21,898 nt of DNA from an uncultured Oscillibacter sp. (lineage in GTDB: Bacteria; Bacillota; Clostridia; Oscillospirales; Oscillospiraceae), in NCBI GenBank assembly GCA_934574045.1, contig CAKTMK010000039.1, forward strand, positions 1 to 21,898, given 5' to 3'. A program made the position numbers and the translations under genes. Below the pieces are notes generated by a model. The model was not told the origin of the DNA. It worked only from the letters and a program-made list of their open reading frames with translations, and did no database searches. Positions 6,959 to 13,562 of the stretch are shown piece after piece; within the stretch, counting starts at the first letter, position 1; each line of letters begins with the position of its first letter.

Positions 6959-7533
6959 TATTGATCCCCGCTTTCGGGACTTGGCTTCCCGCCGTCGGCG
7001 TCCTCCGGCGCGTCGGAAAGCAGCAGGTTCACGATCTGGCTGTACAGCCGCTCCGGGCTTTGCCGGAAGCGCTTTTCCACGCCCCGGGCCATCTCCTCCT
7101 GCACCATCATCAGATCCAGCTCCATCACGCTGCCCATGTCATCCGACAGGGAGAGGGACACCGTCCATGTGCCGTTGGGCCGCCGGACGGAGCTGGCCTT
7201 CACCTGGCTTTTCCGCCGCAGGCGGCGGTTGCAGTCCGCCAGATTCCGGTCGCACCGCTGGCGGACGGAGTAGGGCAGGTTGGATTCGCAGATCTCGCTG
7301 TTGCGCCGCCCCTTGTCGGTGATGGCGTACAGCCCCTCGTCCGACAGCGTCAGATGCTCGGTCTTTACCAGATCGGCGAGACAATCGGAAAAATCGAAGT
7401 AGTCGATGGCGTCGTCGCACAGCGTCAGCTCCAGCATGGTGTCAAAGGGCACCGGCTCGATGACCCGCGCCGCGATATACAGGATCAGAAACTTGATCTC
7501 CAGCTTGTCGTGAATGAATCCGTATCCGGGCAT
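6958..7533 (-). CDS. DUF4364 family protein, winged-helix type
   Basis: 191-residue cytoplasmic protein matching the pattern of DUF4364 (PF14277) of Clostridia. The N-terminal half (about 8-80) reads as a PadR/MarR-like winged helix: an IKFLILYIAARV helix, an acidic DAIDYFDFSDCLADLVKTEHL stretch, and a wing with LYAITDKGRRNSEIC. The C-terminal half contains the conserved basic and strand-rich part with WTVSLSLSDDMGSVMELDL. A DNA-binding regulatory role is plausible but not shown. Start ATG 7533 is supported by an AGGGAGA-type site and a good divergent promoter. It is transcribed alone, divergently from the DUF3048 gene. The acidic last 18 residues are probably disordered. Confidence 0.8.
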   Translation of the reverse strand: MPGYGFIHDKLEIKFLILYIAARVIEPVPFDTMLELTLCDDAIDYFDFSDCLADLVKTEHLTLSDEGLYAITDKGRRNSEICESNLPYSVRQRCDRNLADCNRRLRRKSQVKASSVRRPNGTWTVSLSLSDDMGSVMELDLMMVQEEMARGVEKRFRQSPERLYSQIVNLLLSDAPEDADGGKPSPESGDQ

Positions 7534-7572
7534 AAGCGCGTCTCCCTGTCCTTTCTGCTGTTATCACGCTTG

Positions 7573-7601
7573 ATTATAACCGCCTTTTCCGGGTTTGTAC
7601 A
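7573..7601 (-). promoter_or_regulatory. Promoter of the DUF4364 gene
   Basis: Read on the minus strand: TGTACA (7596-7601), 17-bp spacer, perfect TATAAT (7573-7578). Start of transcription is expected near 7566, about 33 nt before the ATG. Confidence 0.7.
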
Positions 7602-7621
7602 GGGGAAAAACGGAAAATAAC

Positions 7622-7650
7622 TTGACGGGATGGCCCCGCGGTGGGATGAT
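7622..7650 (+). promoter_or_regulatory. Promoter of the DUF3048-XRE-comEC run
   Basis: TTGACG (7622-7627), 17-bp spacer, GATGAT (7645-7650). The -35 is strong and the -10 is weak. It is divergent from the DUF4364 promoter, with the two -35 boxes about 20 bp apart, so one regulator could affect both. Confidence 0.55.
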
Positions 7651-7682
7651 AGGGGGGAAAGAGCACGAAAGGCGGCGGTTTT

Positions 7683-8774
7683 ATGAAACGGATACTCTCT
7701 TTTCTTCTGGCGGCGATGCTGCTGGCGTCCCTGCCGGGGTGCGGAAAGACGGAGCCGGAGGAGCCGCCCGCCCAGCCGGCGGCCTCGGCAGCGGCCCCGG
7801 CCCCCATCCCGGAGCCGGAGCCGGAACCGGCCGGCCCCGCGGGAACGAATCCGCTGACCGGCCTGCCCATGGAGCCGGAGTATGAAAGCCTGCGCCCGGT
7901 GGCGGTGATGCTCAACAATCTCAAGGCGGCCCAGCCCCAGCTTGGCAACTCCCTTGCGGACATCATCTACGAGGTCCCGGCGGAGGGCGGCATCACCCGG
8001 ATGCTGGCGCTCTATCAGACGCTGGAGGGCGAGCAGGTGGGGATGCTTGGCAGCATCCGCTCCAGCCGCCCGTACTATATCGAGCTGGCGCTGGGCCACG
8101 ACGCGCTCTATGTCCACGCGGGCGGGAGCCCGGAGGCGTATCAGGACCTCTCCGCGTGGGGCGTGGACAACATGGACGGCGTGAACGGCGGGTCCGACGC
8201 GAAGATCTTCTGGCGCGACAAGGAGCGGCGAAAGACCATGGACTACGAGCACACGCTGGTCACCTCCGGCGAGAAGATCCTCGCCTATCTGGCGGAGGGA
8301 TATTTCCCCACGGAGCATGCGGACGGCTACGACTATCCCCAGCGGTTCGCCGAGGACGGGACGCCCACGGGCGGCACGGCGGCGGAGCTCGTGTCGGTGA
8401 AATTCTCCCAGTACAAGACCGGTGTGTTCGACTACGACGCGGCGGAGGGGGCGTACCTCGTCAGCCAGTACGGCAAGCCCTATACCGACGGAAACACCGG
8501 CGGGCAGGTCCGGGCGGTGAACCTCCTGACGCTGGAGACGGAGATCTCCCAGATCTCCGGCGACAGCTACGGCCGCCTGCGGGTCCGGACCACCGGCGAG
8601 GGCCGGGGCCAGTATTTCTGCGGCGGAAAGACCGTTCCCATCCTCTGGAGCCGGAAAGACCGGAACAGCCCCTTTGTCTACCGGACGGAGGACGGCGCGC
8701 CCCTGACGCTGGGGCAGGGAAACAGCTACGTCTGCATTTACAGCCCCAAGACCGGAAGCGTCACGGTGTCGTGA
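7683..8774 (+). CDS. DUF3048 lipoprotein (YerB-like)
   Basis: 363-residue lipoprotein with a signal peptide and lipobox LPGC, lipidated at C20. A Pro/Glu/Ala-rich linker (about 24-53) leads to the conserved NPLTGLP motif and the DUF3048 body: RPVAVMLNNLKAAQPQLG, IIYEVPAEGGITRMLAL, and GSIRSSRPYYIELAL. YerB-like proteins are common in sporulating Firmicutes; their biochemical role is unclear. An envelope or cell-wall function has been suspected because of their location. The ribosome-binding site is a modest AAAGGCGG. The next gene follows after 10 nt, so it probably heads an operon with the XRE regulator and comEC. Confidence 0.88.
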   Translation: MKRILSFLLAAMLLASLPGCGKTEPEEPPAQPAASAAAPAPIPEPEPEPAGPAGTNPLTGLPMEPEYESLRPVAVMLNNLKAAQPQLGNSLADIIYEVPAEGGITRMLALYQTLEGEQVGMLGSIRSSRPYYIELALGHDALYVHAGGSPEAYQDLSAWGVDNMDGVNGGSDAKIFWRDKERRKTMDYEHTLVTSGEKILAYLAEGYFPTEHADGYDYPQRFAEDGTPTGGTAAELVSVKFSQYKTGVFDYDAAEGAYLVSQYGKPYTDGNTGGQVRAVNLLTLETEISQISGDSYGRLRVRTTGEGRGQYFCGGKTVPILWSRKDRNSPFVYRTEDGAPLTLGQGNSYVCIYSPKTGSVTVS

Positions 8775-8784
8775 GGGAGCGGAG

Positions 8785-9006
8785 ATGTATTTCAGACGCA
8801 TCCGGGAGCTGCGGGAGGACCACGACCTGACGCAGGCGGCGGCGGCGGAGCGGCTCCATTTGCAGCGCAGCGTTTACCGCCGCTATGAGACGGGGGAGCG
8901 GGAGATCCCCGTCTGGGCGCTGCTGGCGCTGGCGGAGCTTTACCGCACCAGCACGGACTATCTTCTGGGCCGGACGGACGATCCGGCCCCGCCCCGGGGA
9001 AAATGA
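8785..9006 (+). CDS. XRE-family helix-turn-helix regulator, small
   Basis: 73-residue protein that is almost entirely one Cro/CI-type HTH: RIRELREDHDLTQAAAAERL, then SVYRRYETGEREIPVWALLALAELY, then TSTDYLLGRTD. It has no ligand-binding or oligomerisation domain, only a short Pro/Gly tail. The ATG lies after GAGGGAG, 10 nt past the lipoprotein stop. Its TGA overlaps the ATG of comEC by 4 nt (ATGA), so translation of the two is coupled. It may control its own operon or competence genes; the target is not evident from the sequence. Confidence 0.88.
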   Translation: MYFRRIRELREDHDLTQAAAAERLHLQRSVYRRYETGEREIPVWALLALAELYRTSTDYLLGRTDDPAPPRGK

Positions 9007-11243
9007 GGAAGCTGGCGATCTGGGCGGCGTCCTTTTCCGCGGGCAGTTTTCTCATGCGCTTCCTGCTGCCGGAGACGTGGACGCTCCCGGCGGCGTGGTG
9101 CGCGCTGGGGCTGGGTTTTGCCGCGCTGCTCCTGCGGGGACCGGCGCGGCTGCGGGCGGTCATCGCCTGCTCGGCGCTGGCCGCGTCTCTGGGATACGGC
9201 TGGGCGTTCGACCTTCTGGTGCGCGCTCCGGCGGAGGCGCTGGCGGAGCGGACCGCGGACGTGCGGCTGATTTTGTGCGAGTACCCGCGCCGGACGGCCT
9301 ACGGCGCGCAGGCCGCGGCGCGGATCGAGGGTCTGCGGGGCGCACGGGCGGTCTACTACGGGGACGAATCGCTCTTGGAGCTGGCTCCGGGCTGCGCCGT
9401 GACGGACCGGGTGCGGCTTAGGAACGCGGCGGAGTTTGAAACGGGCGAGTCCTCGTTCCTCTCCCGGCGCGTCTTTCTGCTGGCATACAGCGCCGGAGCG
9501 CCCCGATACGAGACGGAGGGCGCGTCCTCGCCCCAGTGGTGGCCCGCCCGGGCGGGCCGTGCCGTGCAGGAAAAGCTCCGGGCGCTCTACCCCGAGCCGG
9601 CGGCGGGCTTTCTGACCGCGCTGCTCACCGGGGACAAGACGGCGCTGGACGAGACTGCGGCCACGGATCTGAGCGAGGCGGGCATTTATCACATCATGGC
9701 GGTCTCCGGGCTGCACTGCTCGTTCCTCGCCATGCTGATCGTGACGCTGGCGGGGAAGCGCCGCCGTCGGGCGGCGGCCTGCGCGGCCATCCCGGCGCTG
9801 ATCTTTTATGCGCTGCTCACCGGCGCGCAGCCCTCGGTGGTCCGCGCCTGCGTGATGCTGACCATGGTGCTGGCTGCTCCGGCGCTGGGCCGGGAAAACG
9901 ACCCGCCCACGGCGCTGAGCTTCGCACTGATGCTCATCCTGCTCCACGATCCTTACGCCGCCGCGTCCGTGAGCCTTCAGCTCTCCTTCGGCGCGGTGGC
10001 CGGGATGCTGTGGCTCACGCCGAGGATGGACCGCTTTCTCCGGGGCGGGCGGGAGCGTGGCCGCGTGTTCCGGTTCGTGTCCGCCAGCGTTTCCGCCACC
10101 TGCGGCGCGCTGGTGTTCACCCTGCCGCTGACGGCGTATTACTTCAACTTTCTGGTGCTTGTTTCGCCGGTGAGCAACCTGCTGTGCCTCTGGGCGGTGA
10201 GCGGGGCCTTTGCCGCGGGACTGCTCTCCGTCCTGCTGGGCTTTGTCTGGATGCCGCTGGCCGCGGTGTGTGCTTTTGTTCCCCGGGGGCTGACGGCCTA
10301 TATTTTGACGGCGGCCCATCTGCTGGCCCGGATTCCGTATCACGCGCTGTACTACACGAACCCGCTGCTCAAATACTGGCTGGCGTATTTTTACGTGCTG
10401 TTCGGCACGGCGTATGCCTGCCGCTCCGGCGGGCGGAGAAAGTACGCCGTGGCCGCGGCGCTGGCGGCGGTGAGCCTTGCGGCTGCGGTGGGATTGGGCC
10501 GGGGGCTTTACTCCGCACCGCTGGACATCGTGGCGGTGGACGTGGGGCAGGGCGCGGCTGCGATCCTCGCCTCACAGGGGCGCTTCGCCGTGGTGGACTG
10601 CGGCTCGTCCGGTCTGGGGGCCGGCGCGGGCGGCGAGACAGCCGACCATCTTCTGAGTATGGGCTGCCGGGAGCTTGACGAGCTGGTGCTGACCCATTAT
10701 GATTACGATCATATCTCCGGCGCGGCGGAGCTGATGGACCGGCTGTGGGTGAAGCGGCTGCTGATGCCGGACTGTCAGGACGACGCGGGCCTGCGCCAGT
10801 GGGCGGAGGAGGAAGCGGCGGCCCACGGCACGGCGGTGGAGCTGGTGACGCAGACGCGGACCGGGCCGCTGGGCGGCGGTATCCTGACGGTCTACCCCTC
10901 CACCGCGGACGGCGGGGACAACGACAGCGGCCTTGCCGTTTTGTGCAGCGCGGGGACGTTTGACCTGCTCATCACCGGCGACATGAGCCGCCGGGCGGAA
11001 AGGGCGTTTCTGGCGGCCTATCCGCTGCCGGACATCGAGGTGCTGGCCGTGGGACACCACGGCTCCCGCGGCTCCACAGGCGAGGAGCTGCTGGACGCGC
11101 TGCGCCCGGAGGTGGGCGTGGTCAGCGTGGGCCGCAACCGATACGGCCACCCGGCGGAGGAGACGCTGCGGCGGCTGACGGCGGCGGGCGCCGCGGTTTG
11201 TCGGACGGACTTGCAGGGCGATATTCATATTACAGTAAAGTGA
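9003..11243 (+). CDS. comEC: ComEC/Rec2-type DNA uptake channel protein
   Basis: 746-residue membrane protein with the three ComEC parts in order. An N-terminal membrane segment and DUF4131-like domain come first (about 1-170). The polytopic Competence domain follows (about 180-470), with the landmark YHIMAVSGLHCSFLAML segment. Last is a metallo-beta-lactamase-like domain (about 505-746) starting DIVAVDVGQGAAAIL, with the metal motif HYDYDH at 565-570 and GHHGSRGST later. In competent bacteria ComEC carries single-stranded DNA across the membrane, and the last domain is thought to degrade the non-transported strand. The start overlaps the XRE gene by 4 nt and holA follows after 9 nt, a comEC-holA order also seen in Bacillus. 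Whether this organism is transformable is unknown. Confidence 0.94.
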   Translation: MRKLAIWAASFSAGSFLMRFLLPETWTLPAAWCALGLGFAALLLRGPARLRAVIACSALAASLGYGWAFDLLVRAPAEALAERTADVRLILCEYPRRTAYGAQAAARIEGLRGARAVYYGDESLLELAPGCAVTDRVRLRNAAEFETGESSFLSRRVFLLAYSAGAPRYETEGASSPQWWPARAGRAVQEKLRALYPEPAAGFLTALLTGDKTALDETAATDLSEAGIYHIMAVSGLHCSFLAMLIVTLAGKRRRRAAACAAIPALIFYALLTGAQPSVVRACVMLTMVLAAPALGRENDPPTALSFALMLILLHDPYAAASVSLQLSFGAVAGMLWLTPRMDRFLRGGRERGRVFRFVSASVSATCGALVFTLPLTAYYFNFLVLVSPVSNLLCLWAVSGAFAAGLLSVLLGFVWMPLAAVCAFVPRGLTAYILTAAHLLARIPYHALYYTNPLLKYWLAYFYVLFGTAYACRSGGRRKYAVAAALAAVSLAAAVGLGRGLYSAPLDIVAVDVGQGAAAILASQGRFAVVDCGSSGLGAGAGGETADHLLSMGCRELDELVLTHYDYDHISGAAELMDRLWVKRLLMPDCQDDAGLRQWAEEEAAAHGTAVELVTQTRTGPLGGGILTVYPSTADGGDNDSGLAVLCSAGTFDLLITGDMSRRAERAFLAAYPLPDIEVLAVGHHGSRGSTGEELLDALRPEVGVVSVGRNRYGHPAEETLRRLTAAGAAVCRTDLQGDIHITVK

Positions 11244-11252
11244 GGGGCCGGT

Positions 11253-12308
11253 ATGGCATATCAGTCGGCGAAGCCGAAGGAAAACGCGGCGTTTCAGAAG
11301 CTCAAGGCGGACATCTCCGCGGGAACGCCCGGCTGCGTCTATATTTTTTACGGCGAGGAGGCCTATCTGCGGGAGTATTATCTGGGCGAGCTGCGCAAAA
11401 AGCTGATCCCCGCGGGCTTTGAGGAATTCAACTACCACCGGCTGGAGGGCCGGGAGCTGACGGTGCAGGCGCTGGCCGAGATGGCCGAGGCCATGCCCAT
11501 GATGACGGAGCGGACGCTCATTCAGGTCAGCGACTTTGATATTTTCAAGCTCAACGAGGACCAGCGGGAGCGGCTGATCGCGTTTCTGGAGGACGTGCCG
11601 CCGTACTGCTGCGTGGTGTTTTCCTACGACACGCTGGAGTACAAGCCCAACCGGACCATGAAAAAGCTCTGCAAGGCATTGTCGGACCGGGCGGAGACGG
11701 TGGAGTTCCGTCAGGCGGACAGCAGCGACCTGACGGCGTGGATCGCCCGCCGGTTCCGGGCGCTGGGCAAGGAGATCGACCGCCAAACGGCGGAGTATCT
11801 CATTTTTCTGTGCGGCCCGCTGATGACCGGGCTGGTGCCGGAGATCGCCAAGGTGGGCGCTTACGCCAAGGGAAAGACCGTCACCCAGAAGGATATCGAC
11901 GCGGTGGCGGACCCGGTGCTGTCGGCGGAGGTGTTCAAGCTGTCGGACGCGGTGCTGGCCGGGAGCTACGATCAGGCGGCCCGGATACTGGGCGACCTTT
12001 TAAAGATGCAGACCGAGCCGATCCTCATTCTGGGGATGCTGGGCGCGCAGCTCCGGCGGATCTACACCGCCCGCCTCGCGCTGGACAGTGGAAAGGACAA
12101 ATACTGGCTCATGAGCCTGTGGGGCTACAAGTCGGACTATCCCGTGCGGATGCTGCTCTCCGCCGCGAAGAAGGCCACCGTCCAGTGGTGCGCCGGGGCG
12201 GTGAAGGAGTGTCAGGTGCTGGACCGGCGGATGAAGAGCGAAAAGGGCATCGACAGCGCGGGCGAGCTGAAGCTCCTGCTGGTGCGGCTGGGGGCGCAGC
12301 GCCGGTGA
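11253..12308 (+). CDS. holA: DNA polymerase III delta subunit
   Basis: 351 residues, the usual size of the clamp-loader delta subunit, which opens the beta sliding clamp during replication. The N-terminal nucleotide-binding-like fold begins GCVYIFYGEEAYLREYYLGEL, followed by RTLIQVSDFDIF. The middle part includes LCGPLMTGLVPEIAKVGAYA, and the C-terminal collar helical domain includes PILILGMLGAQLRRIY and CAGAVKECQVLDRRMKSEKGIDS, all characteristic of HolA. It starts 9 nt after comEC with a GAGGGG site, and its TGA overlaps the GTG start of rnmV. Translation of the three genes is therefore closely linked. Confidence 0.95.
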   Translation: MAYQSAKPKENAAFQKLKADISAGTPGCVYIFYGEEAYLREYYLGELRKKLIPAGFEEFNYHRLEGRELTVQALAEMAEAMPMMTERTLIQVSDFDIFKLNEDQRERLIAFLEDVPPYCCVVFSYDTLEYKPNRTMKKLCKALSDRAETVEFRQADSSDLTAWIARRFRALGKEIDRQTAEYLIFLCGPLMTGLVPEIAKVGAYAKGKTVTQKDIDAVADPVLSAEVFKLSDAVLAGSYDQAARILGDLLKMQTEPILILGMLGAQLRRIYTARLALDSGKDKYWLMSLWGYKSDYPVRMLLSAAKKATVQWCAGAVKECQVLDRRMKSEKGIDSAGELKLLLVRLGAQRR

Positions 12309-12913
12309 GAAAGATCCGAGAAGTGATCGTGGTGGAGGGACGCTACGATAAGAATACGCTCCGCCAGACGGTGGACGCCGCGGTTTTCCCGGTGGACGGC
12401 TTCGCCGTGTTCAACGACCGGGAAAAGCTGGCGCTCCTGCGCCGCCTTGCCCGGGAGCGTGGGCTGATCCTGCTGACCGACAGCGACGGCGCGGGCTTCG
12501 TCATCCGCAATTACCTCAAGGGCGCGCTGCCCAAGGAGCAGGTGAAGCACGCCTACATCCCCGACCAGTACGGCAAGGAGCGCCGCAAGCGCCGCCCGGG
12601 AAAAGAGGGCAAGCTGGGCGTGGAGGGGATGCGCCCGGAGGTGCTGCTGGCGGCGCTGGAGCGGGCGGGCGCCACCTTTGAGGGCGAGGATGCCCCCGCC
12701 GCCCCCGGCGGCGGGCTGACCAAGGCGGACCTTTTTGAGCTGGGGCTTTCCGGCGGGCCGGACAGCGCGGAAAAGCGCCGGGCGCTGCTGGCGCGGCTGG
12801 ACCTGCCGGAGCACCTGTCCGCCTCCGCCATGCTGGAGACGCTGAACCTGCTCTATGGCCGGGAGGAGCTGCTGACGCTTTTGCAGGACGGCGGCCCGGA
12901 AGATTCAAAATGA
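12305..12913 (+). CDS. rnmV: Ribonuclease M5 (5S rRNA maturation), Toprim + DUF4093
   Basis: 202-residue Toprim nuclease. The first 90 residues carry the Toprim catalytic elements: VVVEGRYDK with E11, and LLTDSDGAG with D59 and D61. The C-terminal part (about 115-200) has the DUF4093-type pattern, including KLGVEGMRPEVLLAAL and LFELGLSGGPDSAEKR. RNase M5 trims 5S rRNA precursors in Firmicutes with help from ribosomal protein L18. Start GTG 12305 overlaps the holA stop (GTGA); no ATG is available near it. B. subtilis RnmV is about 186 residues, so the length fits. It ends the long run that began at 7683 and is followed by a strong terminator. Confidence 0.92.
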   Translation: MRKIREVIVVEGRYDKNTLRQTVDAAVFPVDGFAVFNDREKLALLRRLARERGLILLTDSDGAGFVIRNYLKGALPKEQVKHAYIPDQYGKERRKRRPGKEGKLGVEGMRPEVLLAALERAGATFEGEDAPAAPGGGLTKADLFELGLSGGPDSAEKRRALLARLDLPEHLSASAMLETLNLLYGREELLTLLQDGGPEDSK

Positions 12914-12952
12914 CGCGCAGCCTGCGGGCGAACGGCTCTGCAGGCATCACAG

Positions 12953-12984
12953 GCCGCCGGAAAGTCCTTTGACTTTCCGGCGGC
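12953..12984 (+). terminator. Rho-independent terminator after rnmV
   Basis: Perfect 14-bp stem (12953-12966 with 12971-12984) and a CTTT loop, followed by T-rich tracts (a TTTTT run and a TTTTTT run within 30 nt). Confidence 0.85.
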
Positions 12985-13047
12985 TGTTCCACTTTTTCAC
13001 ATTTTTTCGGAAAGAACGCGAAAAAACCGCTAAAAACATGTTAATTT

Positions 13048-13076
13048 TTGACGCTGAAACGGCTCGGATCTGTATT
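13048..13076 (+). promoter_or_regulatory. Upstream promoter candidate for the DUF6514 gene
   Basis: TTGACG (13048-13053), a 17-bp spacer and TGTATT (13071-13076). Its expected start point (about 13083) falls within the adjoining Spo0A-like palindrome. A second candidate is an extended -10, TGcTAGCAT at 13112-13120, whose -35 zone overlaps the same boxes. Confidence 0.5.
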
Positions 13077-13078
13077 CC

Positions 13079-13103
13079 TGTCGAAATTCGACAAAATTCG
13101 ATA
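13079..13103 (+). promoter_or_regulatory. Cluster of Spo0A-box-like sites
   Basis: A perfect inverted repeat TGTCGAA-A-TTCGACA (13079-13093) consists of two exact matches to the 0A-box consensus TGNCGAA, one on each strand. A third near match, TTCGATA (13097-13103), has the same orientation as TTCGACA and starts exactly 10 bp after it, one helical turn. Spo0A binds such closely spaced boxes as a phosphorylated dimer. The position relative to the two promoter candidates allows either repression or activation. Confidence 0.55.
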
Positions 13104-13198
13104 GACCGGCGTGCTAGCATAAAAGATGTGAAATTTCTTACGCGGCGCAGGAGGACGGGTTTGGCTTGCAGACGCTGCGCAAAGGGGGAGTGAGCGCG

Positions 13199-13444
13199 GT
13201 GCGCAGGATCATCGTGAAGGAAACGGAAATACTGGGGAAAAAGACGGTCTACTACATACTCGACGAAACGGATGCTCTGCTCGGGTGCTATGGCGTGGAG
13301 ATCTCCCGCAGCGGTGAGCACTGCCGCGCGCGGGGACTGGCCTTTTCCGGGGAACGGGTCTGGCGGCTGGCGGAGACACTGGCGCGCTGCACCGTGACGC
13401 CCACGGGACTTTCCGACGTGGTGGAGGACTGGCTGCTGAACTGA
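13199..13444 (+). CDS. DUF6514-like small protein
   Basis: 81 residues. The first half is strand-rich (RRIIVKETEI, KKTVYYILDE, LLGCYGVEISRSG). The second half has a helix, GERVWRLAETLARCTVTP, ending in the conserved-looking TGLSDVVEDWLLN. This 'R-hydrophobic-L ... VTPxxLxDVVEDxL' ending matches what I recall of DUF6514 proteins in Clostridia; the function of that family is unknown. Start GTG 13199 lies 9 nt from AAGGGGGA; an upstream in-frame TTG (13166) near a GGAGG is an alternative that would add 11 residues. The gene is preceded by Spo0A-like boxes and followed by glnS with its own promoter. Control by the sporulation regulator is inferred. Confidence 0.7.
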   Translation: MRRIIVKETEILGKKTVYYILDETDALLGCYGVEISRSGEHCRARGLAFSGERVWRLAETLARCTVTPTGLSDVVEDWLLN

Positions 13445-13478
13445 CGGCCGGAGCGGCACGTCGATTTTTTTGCGCCTA

Positions 13479-13507
13479 TTGCATTTTTACCGCGGACTTT
13501 GTATAAT
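13479..13507 (+). promoter_or_regulatory. Promoter of glnS
   Basis: TTGCAT (13479-13484), 17-bp spacer, perfect TATAAT (13502-13507). The leader is only about 50 nt and contains a 6-bp hairpin (13527-13532 with 13538-13543) just before the ribosome-binding site. It is far too short for a T-box. Confidence 0.8.
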
Positions 13508-13562
13508 GAGTATCTATTGGAACGAACGCGGAAGCGCTCCGCGGGAAGAAAGGAAATGCGAT

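Noticed and set aside
8958..10343. 461-codon minus-strand frame antisense to comEC
   Set aside because: Arg/Gln/Pro-rich shadow of comEC without start signals.
13508..13562. T-box leader for glnS
   Set aside because: The leader is only about 50 nt, with no T-box sequence or terminator; it cannot hold the required structure.
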